64,000 bases of DNA from Nematostella vectensis (lineage: Eukaryota; Cnidaria; Anthozoa; Actiniaria; Edwardsiidae). The notes under the pieces are model-generated. The model was not told the origin of the DNA and made no database searches. It saw only the letters and a list, made by a program, of their open reading frames with translations. Below are positions 25,783 through 39,124 of this stretch, piece by piece. The stretch lies in assembly GCF_932526225.1 (NCBI RefSeq), contig NC_064035.1, forward strand, positions 722,501 through 786,500, given 5' to 3'. The position numbers were made by a program, and so were the translations under genes. Every line of letters begins with the position of its first letter. The first letter of the stretch is position 1.

Positions 25783-26876
25783 TATCGATACTTAATTATA
25801 CTGTTCTTGGTGTGTCATGACATAAAAAGAAGGTATAGGGACATTTTTATGTACTCTCAGCATCTGTGATGTGCTCATGCTATGTTCAGGATCCTGTACA
25901 TATTTTATGCACACAAGAACTAACTAGATTCCTTGGATAACTTGATTAAGTAGATTCTAACATAGAGCATAGCGCTCGATAGATTGATATACCTTTTTTT
26001 CCGAGTATACTGTTTTATTTTTCCTAATGTTACTTTTTTGAATTTACATCCGGAAAAAAAAATATCGATTGTAACCTTTTGCAGGTTACACTCGAAAAAC
26101 AAATTCCCGAATGTAACCCTGAAGCTTTTCCCGAATGTAACCTCCAGTCCGATGGTGACTTTGCTTGATATAGTTTACGATACCAATAGTATTTAAAGTA
26201 TTTTCATTACAATTCCCTTCAGCAATGCCACGTTAGTCTTTCGTTGCGGGCACTTGACTACTAACGCAGCGACCCGGGTTCGATTCCCGCTGATAGCCTA
26301 TTTTTTTTTCTTTATTTTTTTTTAAAATATCGATACTTAATTATACTGTTCTTGGTGTGTCATGACATAAAAAGAAGGTATAGGGACATTTTTATGTACT
26401 CTCAGCATCTTTAATGTGCTCATGCTTTGTTCAGGATCCTGTACATATTTTATGCACACAAGAACTAACTAGATTCCTTGGATAACTTGATTAAGTAGAT
26501 TCTAACATAGAGCATAGCGCTCGATAGATTGATATACCTTTTTTTCCGAGTATACTGTTTTATTTTTCCTAATGTTACTTTTTGGAATTTACATTCGGAA
26601 AAAAAATTATCGATTGTAACCTTTTGGAGGTTACACTCGTAAAACAAATTCCCGAATGTAACCCTGAAGCTTTTCCCGAATGTAACCTCCAGTCCGATGG
26701 TGACTTTGCTTGGGATAGTTTACGATACCAATAGTATTAAAAGTAATTTTCATTACAATTCCCTTCAGCAATGCCACGTTAGTCTTTCGTTGCGGGCACT
26801 TGACTACTAAAGCAGCGACCCGGGTTCGATTCTCGCTGATAGCCTATTTTTTTTCTTTATTTTTTTTTTAAATATC
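21409..26876 (+). repeat. 10-monomer higher-order unit, copy 2 (5468 bp)
   Basis: This is the second copy of the unit at 15941-21408. I found no length difference and no substitution in the landmarks compared by eye. Similarity ends near 26953, where CATATTTGATG replaces CATCTGTGATG. The preserved T-run lengths mean either a very recent unequal exchange or an assembly duplication. Confidence 0.9.
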
Positions 26877-29800
26877 GATACTTAATTATACTGTTCTTGG
26901 TGTGTCATGACATAAAAAGAAGGTATAGGGACATTTTTATGTACTCTCAGCATATTTGATGTGCTCATGCTTTGTTCCGGATCCTGTACATATTTTATGC
27001 ACACAAGAACTAACTAGATTCCTTGGATAACTTGATTAAGTAGATTCTAACATAGAGCATAGCGCTCGATAGATTGATATACCTTTTTTTCCGAGTATAC
27101 TGTTTTATTTTTCCTAATGTTACTTTTTGGAATTTACATTCGGAAAAAAAATTATCGATTATAACCTTTTGGAGGTTACACTCGTAAAACAAATTCCCGA
27201 ATGTAACCCTGAAGCTTTTCCCGAATGTAACCTCCAGTCCGATGGTGACTTTGCTTGGGATAGTTTACGATACCAATAGTATTAAAAGTAATTTTCATTA
27301 CAATTACCTTCAGCAATGCCACGTTAGACTTTCGTTGCGGGCACTTGACTACTAACGCAGCGACCCGGGTTCGATTCCCGCTGATAGCCTATTTTTGTTT
27401 TCTTCATTTTTTTTTTTTAAATATCGATACTTAATTATACTGTTCTTGGTGTGTCATGACATAAAAAGAAGGTATAGGGACATTTTTATGTACTCTCAGC
27501 ATCTTTGATGTGCTCATGCTATGTTCAGGATCCTGTACATATTTTATGCACACAAGAACTAACTAGATTCCTTGGATAACTTGATTAAGTAGATTCTAAC
27601 ATAGAGCATAGCGCTCGATAGATTGATATACCTTTTTTTCCGAGTATACTGTTTTATTTTTCCTAATGTTACATTTTGGAATTTACATTCGGAAAAAAAA
27701 TTATCGATTGTAACCTTTTGGAGGTTACACTCGTAAAACAAATTCCCGAATGTAACCCTGAAGCTTTTCCCGAATGTAACCTCCAGTCCGATGGTGACTT
27801 TGCTTGGGATAGTTTACGATACCAATAGTATTAAAAGTAATTTTCATTACAATTCCCTTCAGCAATGCCACGTTAGTCTTTCGTTGCGGGCACTTGACTA
27901 CTAACGCAGCGACCCGGGTTCGATTCCCGCTGATAGCCTTTTTTTTTCTTTTTTTTTTTTTTTTTTTTTAAATATCGATACTTAATTATACTGTTCTTGG
28001 TGTGTCATGACATAAAAAGAAGGTATAGGGACATTTTTATGTACTCTCAGCATCTGTGATGTGCTCATGCTATGTTCAGGATCCTGTACATATTTTATGC
28101 ACACAAGAACTAACTAGATTCCTTGGATAACTTGATTAAGTAGATTCTAACATAGAGCATAGCGCTCGATAGATTGATATACCTTTTTTTCCGAGTATAC
28201 TGTTTTATTTTTCCTAATGATACTTTTTTGAATTTACATCCGGAAAAAAAAATATCGATTGTAACCTTTTGCAGGTTACACTCGAAAAACAAATTCCCGA
28301 ATGTAACCCTGAAGCTTTTCCCGAATGTAACCTCCAGTCCGATGGTGACTTTGCTTGGGATAGTTTACGATACCAATAGTATTAAAAGTAATTTTCATTA
28401 CAATTCCCTTCAGCAATGCCACGTTAGTCTTTCGTTGCGGGCACTTGACTACTAACGCAGCGACCCGGGTTCGATTCCCGCTGATAGCCTTTTTTTTTCT
28501 TTTTTTTTTTTTTTTTTTTTAAATATCGATACTTAATTATACTGTTCTTGGTGTGTCATGACATAAAAAGAAGGTATAGGGACATTTTTATGTACTCTCA
28601 GCATCTGTGATGTGCTCATGCTATGTTCAGGATCCTGTACATATTTTATGCACACAAGAACTAACTAGATTCCTTGGATAACTTGATTAAGTAGATTCTA
28701 ACATAGAGCATAGCGCTCGATAGATTGATATACCTTTTTTTCCGAGTATACTGTTTTATTTTTCCTAATGATACTTTTTTGAATTTACATCCGGAAAAAA
28801 AAATATCGATTGTAACCTTTTGCAGGTTACACTCGAAAAACAAATTCCCGAATGTAACCCTGAAGCTTTTCCCGAATGTAACCTCCAGTCCGATGGTGAC
28901 TTTGCTTGGGATAGTTTACGATACCAATAGTATTTAAAGTATTTTCATTACAATTCCCTTCAGCAATGCCACGTTAGTCTTTCGTTGCGGGCACTTGACT
29001 ACTAACGCAGCGACCCGGGTTCGATTCCCGCTGATAGCCTATTTTTGTTTTCTTCATTTTTTTTTTTAAAATATCGATACTTAATTATACTGTTCTTGGT
29101 GTGTCATGAGATAAAAAGAAGGTATAGGGACATTTTTATGTACTCTCAGCATCTTTGATGTGCTCATGCTATGTTCAGGATCCTGTACATATTTTATGCA
29201 CACAAGAACTAACTAGATTCCTTGGATAACTTGATTAAGTAGATTTTAACATAGAGCATAGCGCTCGATAGATTGATATACCTTTTTTTCCGAGTATACT
29301 GTTTTATTTTTCCTAATGTTACTTTTTGGAATTTACATTCGGAAAAAAAATTATCGATTGTAACCTTTTGGAGGTTACACTCGTAAAACAAATTCCCGAA
29401 TGTAACCCTGAAGCTTTTCCCGAATGTAACCTCCAGTCCGATGGTGACTTTGCTTGGGATAGTTTAAGATACCAATAGTATAAAAAGTAATTTTCATTGC
29501 AATTCCCTTCAGCAATGCCACGTTAGTCTTTCGTTGCGGGCACTTGACTACTAACGCAGCGACCCGGGTTCGATTCCCGCTGATAGCCTATTTGTTTTTC
29601 TTTATTTTTTTTTAAAATATTGATACTTAATTATACTGTTCTTGGTGTGTCATGACATAAAAATAAGGTATAGGGACATTTTTATGTATTCTCAGCATCT
29701 TTGATGTGCTCATGCTTTGTTCAGGATCCTGTACATATTTTATGCACACAAGAACTAACTAGATTCCTTGGATAACTTGATTAAGTAGATTCTAACATAG

Positions 29801-30290
29801 AGCATAGCGCTCGATAGATTGATATACCTTTTTTTCCGAGTATACTGTTTTATTTTTCCTAATGTTACTTTTTGGAATTTACATTCGGAAAAAAAATTAT
29901 CGATTGTAACCTTTTGGAGGTTACACTCGTAAAACAAATTCCCGAATGTAACCCTGAAGCTTTTCCCGAATGTAACCTCCAGTCCGATGGTGACTTTGCT
30001 TGGGATAGTTTACGATACCAATAGTATTAAAAGTAATTTTCATTACAATTCCCTTCAGCAATGCCACGTTAGTCTTTCGTTGCGGGCACTTGACTACTAA
30101 CGCAGCTACCCGGGTTCGATTCCCGCTGATAGCCTATTTTTTTTTCTTTATTTTTTTTTAAATATCGATACTTATTTATACTGTTCTTGGTGTGTCATGA
30201 CATAAAAAGAAGGTATAGGGACATTTTTATGTACTCTCAGCATCTGTGATGTGCTGATGCTATGTTCAGGATCCTGTACATATTTTATGC
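26877..30290 (+). repeat. Monomers after the 10-mer pair, with a local 1-mer duplication
   Basis: The tandem array continues. It contains the adjacent near-identical monomer pair described separately at 27790-28891, a monomer with ACATTTTGG at about 27672, and monomers with GTTTAAGATACC and TATAAAAAG at about 29463. No other features were seen. Confidence 0.8.
27790..28891 (+). repeat. Single-monomer tandem duplication (2 x 551 bp)
   Basis: About 27740-28378 matches about 28291-28929 at an offset of exactly 551 bp. The match includes the T9-C-T21 tract (27939 and 28490). The private AATGATACTTTTTTG change occurs at both about 28217 and 28768. The identical tract lengths suggest a recent event. 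Confidence 0.85.
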
Positions 30291-32477
30291 ACACAAGAAC
30301 TAACTATATTCCTTGGATAACTTGATTAAGTAGATTCTAACATAGAGCATAGCGCTCGATAGATTGATATACCTTTTTTTCCGAGTATACTGTTTTATTT
30401 TTCCTAATGTTACTTTTTTGAATTTACATCCGGAAAAAAAAATATCGATTGTAACCTTTTGCAGGTTACACTCGAAAAACAAATTCCCGAATGTAACCCT
30501 GAAGCTTTTCCCGAATGTAACCTCCAGTCCGATGGTGACTTTGCTTGGGATAGTTTACGATACCAATAGTATTTAAAGTATTTTCATTACAATTCCCTTC
30601 AGCAATGCCACGTTAGTCTTTCGTTGCGGGCACTTGACTACTAACGCAGCGACCCGGGTTTGATTCCCGCTGATAGCCTATTTGTTTTTCTTTATTTTTT
30701 TTTTTAAATATCGATACTTAATTATACTGTTCTTGGTGTGTCATGACATAAAAAGAAGGTATAGGGACATTTTTATGTACTCTCAGCATCTTTGATGTGC
30801 TCATGCTTTGTTCAGGATCCTGTACATATGTTATGCACACAAGAACTAACTAGATTCCTTGGATAACTTGATTAAGTAGATTCTAACATAGAGCATAGCG
30901 CTCGATAGATTGATATACCTTTTTTTCCGAGTATACTGTTTTATTTTTCCTAATGTTACTTTTTGGAATTTACATTCGGAAAAAAAATTATCGATTGTAA
31001 CCTTTTGGAGGTTACACTCGTAAAACTAATTCCCGAATGTAACCCTGAAGCTTTTCCCGAATGTAACCTCCAGTCCGATGGTGACTTTGCTTGGGATAGT
31101 TTACGATACCAATAGTATTAAAAGTAATTTTCATTACAATTCCCTTCAGCAATGCCACGTTAGTCTTTCGTTGCGGGCACTTGACTACTAACGCAGCTAC
31201 CCGGGTTCGATTCCCGCTGATAGCCTATTTTTGTTTTCTTCATTTTTTTTTTAAATATCGATACTTATTTATACTGTTCTTGGTGTGTCATGACATAAAA
31301 AGAAGGTATAGGGACATTTTTATGTACTCTCAGCATCTTTGATGTGCTCATGCTTTGTTCAGGATCCTGTACATATTTTATGCACACAAGAACTAACTAT
31401 ATTCCTTGGATAACTTGATTAAGTAGATTCTAACATAGAGCATAGCGCTCGATAGATTGATATACCTTTTTTTCCGAGTATACTGTTTTATTTTTCCTAA
31501 TGTTACTTTTTTGAATTTACATCCGGAAAAAAAAATATCGATTGTAACCTTTTGGAGGTTACACTCGTAAAACAAATTCCCGAATGTAACCCTGAAGCTT
31601 TTCCCGAATGTAACCTCCAGTCCGATGGTGACTTTGCTTGGGATAGTTTACGATACCAATAGTATTAAAAGTAATTTTCATTACAATTCCCTTCAGCAAT
31701 GCCACGTTAGTCTTTCGTTGCGGGCACTTGACTACTAACGCAGCGACCCGGGTTTGATTCCCGCTGATAGCCTATTTGTTTTTCTTTATTTTTTTTTTTA
31801 AATATCGATACTTAATTATACTGTTCTTGGTGTGTCATGACATAAAAAGAAGGTATAGGGACATTTTTATGTACTCTCAGCATCTTTGATGTGCTCATGC
31901 TTTGTTCAGGATCCTGTACATATGTTATGCACACAAGAACTAACTAGATTCCTTGGATAACTTGATTAAGTAGATTCTAACATAGAGCATAGCGCTCGAT
32001 AGATTGATATACCTTTTTTTCCGAGTATACTGTTTTATTTTTCCTAATGTTACTTTTTGGAATTTACATTCGGAAAAAAAATTATCGATTGTAACCTTTT
32101 GGAGGTTACACTCGTAAAACAAATTCCCGAATGTAACCCTGAAGCTTTTCCCGAATGTAACCTCCAGTCCGATGGTGACTTTGCTTGGGATAGTTTACGA
32201 TACCAATAGTATTAAAAGTAATTTTCATTACAATTCCCTTCAGCAATGCCACGTTAGTCTTTCGTTGCGGGCACTTGACTACTAACGCAGCTACCCGGGT
32301 TCGATTCCCGCTGATAGCCTATTTTTGTTTTCTTCATTTTTTTTTTAAATATCGATACTTATTTATACTGTTCTTGGTGTGTCATGACATAAAAAGAAGG
32401 TATAGGGACATTTTTATGTACTCTCAGCATCTTTGATGTGCTCATGCTTTGTTCAGGATCCTGTACATATTTTATGC
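30290..32477 (+). repeat. Two-monomer tandem repeat (about 1093-1094 bp period), partly converted
   Basis: Shared marks at this spacing are ACTATATTCC (30303, 31396), GGGTTTGATTCCC (30656, 31750), CATATGTTATG (30826, 31920) and ACTTATTTATAC (30171, 31264, 32358). Between about 30240 and 30590 the first copy carries a different subtype (GCTGATGC, TTGCAGG, CTCGAAAAAC) from the second. This indicates conversion or mosaic origin in part of the unit. Confidence 0.7.
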
Positions 32478-34700
32478 ACACAAGAACTAACTAGATTCCT
32501 TGGATAACTTGATTAAGTAGATTCTAACATAGAGCATAGCGCTCGATAGATTGATATACCTTTTTTTCCGAGTATACTGTTTTATTTTTCCTAATGTTAC
32601 TTTTTGGAATTTACATTCGGAAAAAAAATTATCGATTATAACCTTTTGGAGGTTACACTCGTAAAACAAATTCCCGAATGTAACCCTGAAGCTTTTCCCG
32701 AATGTAACCTCCAGTCCGATGGTGACTTTGCTTGGGATAGTTTACGATACCAATAGTATTAAAAGTAATTTTCATTACAATTCCCTTCAGCAATGCCACG
32801 TTAGTCTTTCGTTGCGGGCACTTGACTACTAACGCAGCGACCCGGGTTCGATTCCCGCTGATAGCCTATTTTTGTTTTCTTCATTTTTTTTTTTTTAAAT
32901 ATCGATACTTAATTATACTGTTCTTGGTGTGTCATGACATAAAAAGAAGGTATAGGGACATTTTTATGTACTCTCAGCATCTTTGATGTGCTCATGCTAT
33001 GTTCAGGATCCTGTACATATTTTATGCACACAAGAACTAACTAGATTCCTTGGATAACTTGATTAAGTAGATTCTAACATAGAGCATAGCGCTCGATAGA
33101 TTGATATACCTTTTTTTCCGAGTATACTGTTTTATTTTTCCTAATGTTACTTTTTGGAATTTACATTCGGAAAAAAAATTATCGATTGTAACCTTTTGGA
33201 GGTTACACTCGTAAAAGAAAGTCCCGAATGTAACCCTGAAGCTTTTCCCGAATGTAACCTCCAGTCCGATGGTGACTTTGCTTGGGATAGTTTACGATAC
33301 CAATAGTATTAAAAGTAATTTTCATTACAATCCCCTTCAGCAATGCCACGTTAGTCTTTCGTTGCGGGCACTTGACTACTAACGCAGCGACCCGGGTTCG
33401 ATTCCCGCTGATAGCCTATTTCCTTTTCTTTTTTTTTTTTTTAAATATCGATACTTAATTATACTGTTCTTGGTGTGTCATGACATAAAAAGAAGGTATA
33501 GGGACATTATTATGTACTCTCAGCATCTGTAATGTGCTCATGCTATGTTCAGGATCCTGTACATATTTTATGCACACAAGAACTAACTAGATTCCTTGGA
33601 TAACTTGATTAAGTAGATTCTAACATAGAGCATAGCGCTCGATAGATTGATATACCTTTTTTTCCGAGTATACTGTTATATTTTTCCTAATGTTACTTTT
33701 TTGAATTTACATCCGGAAAAAAATTATCGATTGTAACCTTTTGCAGGTTACACTCGTAAAACAAATTCCCGAATGTAACCCTGAAGCTTTTCCCGAATGT
33801 AACCTCCAGTCCGATGGTGACTTTGCTTGGGATAGTTTACGATACCAATAGTATTAAAAGTAATTTTCATTACAATTCCCTTCAGCAATGCCACGTTAGT
33901 CTTTCGTTGCGGGCACTTGACTACTAACGCAGCCACCCGGGTTCGATTCCCGCTGATAGCCTATTTTTTTTTTAAATATCGATACTTAATTATACTGTTC
34001 TTGGTGTGTCATGAAATAAAAAGAAGGTATAGGGACATTTTTATGTACTCTCATCATCTTTGATGTGCTCATGCTTTGTTCAGGATCCTGTACATATTTT
34101 ATGCACACAAGAACTAACTAGATTCCTTGGATAACTTGATTAAGTAGATTCTAACATACAGCATAGCGCTCGATAGATTGATATACCTTTTTTTCCGAGT
34201 ATACTGTTCTATTTTTCCTAATGTTACTTTTTGGAATTTACATTCGGAAAAAAAATTATCGATTGTAACCTTTTGGAGGTTACACTCGTAAAACAAATTC
34301 CCGAATGTAACCCTGAAGCTTTTCCCGAATGTAACCTCCAGTCCGATGGTGACTTTGCTTGGGATAGTTTACGATACCAATAGTATTAAAAGTAATTTTC
34401 ATTACAATTCCCTTCAGCAATGCCACGTTAGTCTTTCGTTGCGGGCACTTGACTACTAACGCAGCCACCCGGGTTCGATTCCCGCTGATAGCCTATTTTT
34501 TTTTTAAATATCGATACTTAATTATACTGTTCTTGGTGTGTCATGAAATAAAAAGAAGGTATAGGGACATTTTTATGTACTCTCATCATCTTTGATGTGC
34601 TCATGCTTTGTTCAGGATCCTGTACATATTTTATGCACACAAGAACTAACTAGATTCCTTGGATAACTTGATTAAGTAGATTCTAACATAGAGCATAGCG
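32478..34700 (+). repeat. Block shared with 43245-45066, including two 532-bp short monomers
   Basis: About 32490-34290 matches about 43257-45057 at an offset of 10766-10767 bp. Shared marks are AAAGTCCCG, ACAATCCCC, CTATTTCCTTTTC, CATTATTATG and CCACCCGGG. Within it, about 33745-34155 resembles 34277-34687 at a 532-bp spacing. Both have a T-run reduced to about ten bases, CATGAAATAAAAAG and TCTCATCATC. Confidence 0.75.
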
Positions 34701-37700
34701 CTCGATAGATTGATATACCTTTTTTTCCGAGTATACTGTTTTATTTTTCCTAATGTTACTTTTTGGAATTTACATTCGGAAAAAAAAATTATCGATTGTA
34801 ACCTTTTGCAGGTTACACTCGTAAAACAAATTCCCGAATGTAACCCTGAAGCTTTTCCCGAATGTAACCTCCAGTCCGATGGTGACTTTGCTTGGGATAG
34901 TTTACGATACCAATAGTATTAAAAGTAATTTTCATTACAATTCCCTTCAGCAATGCCACGTTAATCTTTCGTTGCGGGCACTTGACTACTAACGCAGCGA
35001 CCCGGGTTCGATTTCCGCTGATAGCCTATTTTTTATTTCTTTTCTTTTTTTTTAAATATCGATACTTAATTATACTGTTCTTGGTGTGTCATGACATAAA
35101 AAGAAGGTATAGGGACATTTTTATGTACTCTCAGCATCTGTGATGTGCTCATGCTATGTTCAGGATCCTGTACATATTTTATGCACACAAGAACTAACTA
35201 GATTCCTTGGATAACTTGATTAAGTAGATTCTAACATAGAGCATAGCGCTCGATAGATTGATATACCTTTTTTTCCGAGTATACTATTATATTTTTCCTA
35301 ATGTTACTTTTTTGAATTTACATCCGGAAAAAAAATTATCGATTGTAACCTTTTGCAGGTTACAATCGTAAAACAAATTCCCGAATGTAACCCTGAAGCT
35401 TTTCCCGAATGTAACCTCCAGTCCGATGGTGACTTTGCTTGGGACAGTTTACGATACCAATAGTATTAAAAGTAATTTTCATTACAATTCCCTTCAGCAA
35501 TGCCACGTTAGTCTTTCGTTGCGGGCACTTGACTACTAACGCAGCGACCCGGGTTCGATTCCCGCTGATAGCCTATTTTTTTTTTAAATATCGATACTTA
35601 ATTATACTGTTCTTGGTGTGTCATGAGATAAAAAGAAGGTATAGGGACATTTTTATGTACTCTCAGCATCTTTGATGTGCTCATGCTTTGTTAAGGATCC
35701 TGTACATATTTTATGCACACACGAACTAACTAGATTCCTTGGATAACTTGATTAAGTAGATTCTAACATAGAGCATAGCGCTCGATAGATTGATATACCT
35801 CTTTTTCCGAGTATACTGTTTTATTTTTCCTAATGTTACTTTTTGGAATTTACATTCGGAAAAAAAATTATCGATTGTAACCTTTTGGAGGTTACACTCG
35901 TAAAACAAATTCCCGAATGTAACCCTGAAGCTTTTCCCGAATGTAACCTCCAGTCCGATGGTGACTTTGCTTGGGATAGTTTACGATACCAATAGTATTA
36001 AAAGTAATTTTCATTACAATTCCCTTCAGCAATGCCACGTTAATCTTTCGTTGCGGGCACTTGACTACTAACACAGCGACCCGGGTTCGATTCCCGCTGA
36101 TAGCCTATTTTTTTTTCTTTCTTTTTTTTAATATCGATACTTAATTATACTGTTCTTGGTGTGTCATGACATAAAAAGAAGGTATAGGGACATTTTTATG
36201 TACTCTCAGCATCTGTGATGTGCTCAAGCTATGTTCAGGATCCTGTACATATTTTATGCACACAAGAACTAACTAGATTCCTTGGATAACTTGATTAAGT
36301 AGATTCTAACATAGAGCATAGCGCTCGATAGATTGATATACCTTTTTTTCCGAGTATACTGTTTTATTTTTCCTAATGTTACTTTTTGGAATTTACATTC
36401 GGAAAAAAAATTATCGATTGTAACCTTTTGGAGGTTACACTCGTAAAACAAAGTCCCGAATGTAACCCTGAAGCTTTTCCCGAATGTAACCTCCAGTCCG
36501 ATGGTGACTTTGCTTGGGATAGTTTACGATACCAATAATATTAAAAGTAATTTTCATTACAATTCCCTTCAGCAATGCCACGTTAGTCTTTCGTTGCGGG
36601 CACTTGACTACTAACGCAGCTACAAGGGTTCGATTCCCGCTGATAGCCTTATTTTTTTCTTTTTTTTTTTTTTTTAAATATCGATACTTAATTATACTGT
36701 TCTTGGTGTGTCATGACATAAAAAGAAGGTATAGGGACATTTTTATGTACTCTCAGCATCTGTGATGTGCTCATGCTATGTTCAGGATCCTGTACATATT
36801 TTATGCACACAAGAACTAACTAGATTCCTTGGATAACTTGATTAAGTAGATTCTAACATAGAGCATAGCGCTCGATAGATTGATATACCTTTTTTTCCGA
36901 GTATACTGTTTTATTTTTCCTAATGTTACTTTTTTGAATTTACATCCGGAAAAAAAAAATCGATTGTAACCTTTTGCAGGTTACACTCGAAAAACAAATT
37001 CCCGAATGTAACCCTGAAGCTTTTCCCGAATGTAACCTCCAGTCCGATGGTGACTTTGCTTGATATAGTTTACGATACCAATAGTATTTAAAGTATTTTC
37101 ATTACAATTCCCTTCAGCAATGCCACGTTAGTCTTTCGTTGCGGGCACTTGACTACTAACGCAGCGACCCGGGTTCGATTCCCGCTGATAGCCTATTTTT
37201 GTTTTCTTCATTTTTTTTTTAAATATCGATACTTAATTATACTGTTCTTGGTGTGTCATGACATAAAAAGAAGGTATAGGGACATTTTTATGTACTCTCA
37301 GCATCTTTGATGTGCTCATGCTATGTTCAGGATCCTGTACATATTTTATGCACACAAGAACTAACTAGATTCCTTGGATAACTTGATTAAGTAGATTTTA
37401 ACATAGAGCATAGCGCTCGATAGATTGATATACCTTTTTTTCCGAGTATACTGTTTTATTTTTCCTAATGTTACTTTTTGGAATTTACATTCGGAAAACA
37501 AATTATCGATTGTAACCTTTTGGAGGTTACACTCGTAAAACAAATTCCCGAATGTAACCCTGAAGCTTTTCCCGAATGTAACCTCCAGTCCGATGGTGAC
37601 TTTGCTTGGGATAGTTTACGATACCAATAGTATTAAAAGTAATTTTCATTACAATCCCCTTCAGCAATGCCACGTTAGTCTTTCGTTGCGGGCACTTGAC

Positions 37701-38631
37701 TACTAACGCAGCGACCCGGGTTCGATTCCCGCTGATAGCCTATTTTCTTTTCTTTTCTTTTTTTTTTTTTAAATATCGATACTTAATTATACTGTTCTTT
37801 GTGTGTCATGAGATAAAAAGAAGGTATAGGGACATTTTTATGTACTCTCAGCATCTTTGATGTGCTCATGCTTTGTTCAGGATCCTGTACATATTTTATG
37901 CACACAAGAACTAACTAGATTCCTTGGATAACTTGATTAAGTAGATTCTAACATACAGCATAGCGCTCGATAGATTGATATACCTTTTTTTCCGAGTATA
38001 CTGTTTTATTTTTCCTAATGTTACTTTTTGGAATTTACATTCGGAAAAAAAATTATCGATTGTAACCTTTTGGAGGTTACACTCGTAAAATAAATTCCCG
38101 AATGTAACCCTGAAGCTTTTCCCGAATGTAACCTCCAGTCCGATGGTGACTTTGCTTGGGATAGTTTACGATACCAATAGTATTAAAAGTAATTTTCATT
38201 ACAATTCCCTTCAGCAATGCCACGTTAGTCTTTCGTTGCGGGCACTTGACTACTAACGCAGCCACCCGGGTTCGATTCCCGCTGATAGCCTATTTTTTTT
38301 TTAAATATCGATACTTAATTATACTGTTCTTGGTGTGTCATGAAATAAAAAGAAGGTATAGGGACATTTTTATGTACTCTCATCATCTTTGATGTGCTCA
38401 TGCTTTGTTCAGGATCCTGTACATATTTTATGCACACAAGAACTAACTAGATTCCTTGGATAACTTGATTAAGTAGATTCTAACATACAGCATAGCGCTC
38501 GATAGATTGATATACCTTTTTTTCCGAGTATACTGTTCTATTTTTCCTAATGTTACTTTTTGGAATTTACATTCGGAAAAAAAATTATCGATTGTAACCT
38601 TTTGGAGGTTACACTCGTAAAACAAATTCCC
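34701..38631 (+). repeat. Mixed-subtype stretch including a recombinant monomer
   Basis: It contains monomers matching other regions: GATTTCCGCTG at about 35012, CTATTATATTTTT at about 35282, and a block at 35726-36540 matching 51897-52710 at an offset of 16171 bp (for example ACCTCTTTTTCCG at 35797 and 51968). The monomer near 36620-36650 joins two tRNA-like variants. No gene-like feature was seen. Confidence 0.75.
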
Positions 38632-39124
38632 GAATGTAACCCTGAAGCTTTTCCCGAATGTAACCTCCAGTCCGATGGTGACTTTGCTTGGGATAGTTTA
38701 CGATACCAATAGTATTAAAAGTAATTTTCATTACAATTCCCTTCAGCAATGCCACGTTAGTCTTTCGTTGCGGGCACTTGACTACTAACGCAGCGGCCCG
38801 GGTTCGATTCCCGCTGATAGCCTATTTTTTTTTCTTTATTTTTTTTTAAATATCGATACTTATTTATACTGTTCTTGGTGTGTCATGACATAAAAAGAAG
38901 GTATAGGGACATTTTTATGTACTCTCAGCATCTTTGATGTGCTCATGCTTTGTTCAGGATCCTGTACATATGTTATGCACACAAGAACTAACTAGATTCC
39001 TTAGATAACTTGATTAAGTAGATTCTAACATAGAGCATAGCACTCGATAGATTGATATACCTTTTTTTCCGAGTATACTGTAACCTGTAACCTTTTGGAG
39101 GTTACACTCGTAAAACAAATTCCC
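38632..39124 (+). repeat. Shortened monomer, 493 bp (first of a tandem pair)
   Basis: It has the same deletion junction (TACTGTAACCTGTAACC from about 39076) and linked marks as the other shortened copies, with the CGGCCCGGG variant. It is followed directly by a second shortened monomer. Confidence 0.9.

Noticed and set aside
33748-33936. Minus-strand frame with MAALVVKCPQ or GNRTRV words (for example 7007-7195, 33748-33936, 62999-63241)
   Set aside because: It is the reverse-strand translation of the tRNA-like segment, and most copies start at GTG. Such peptides are a known artefact of translating tRNA-derived repeats.
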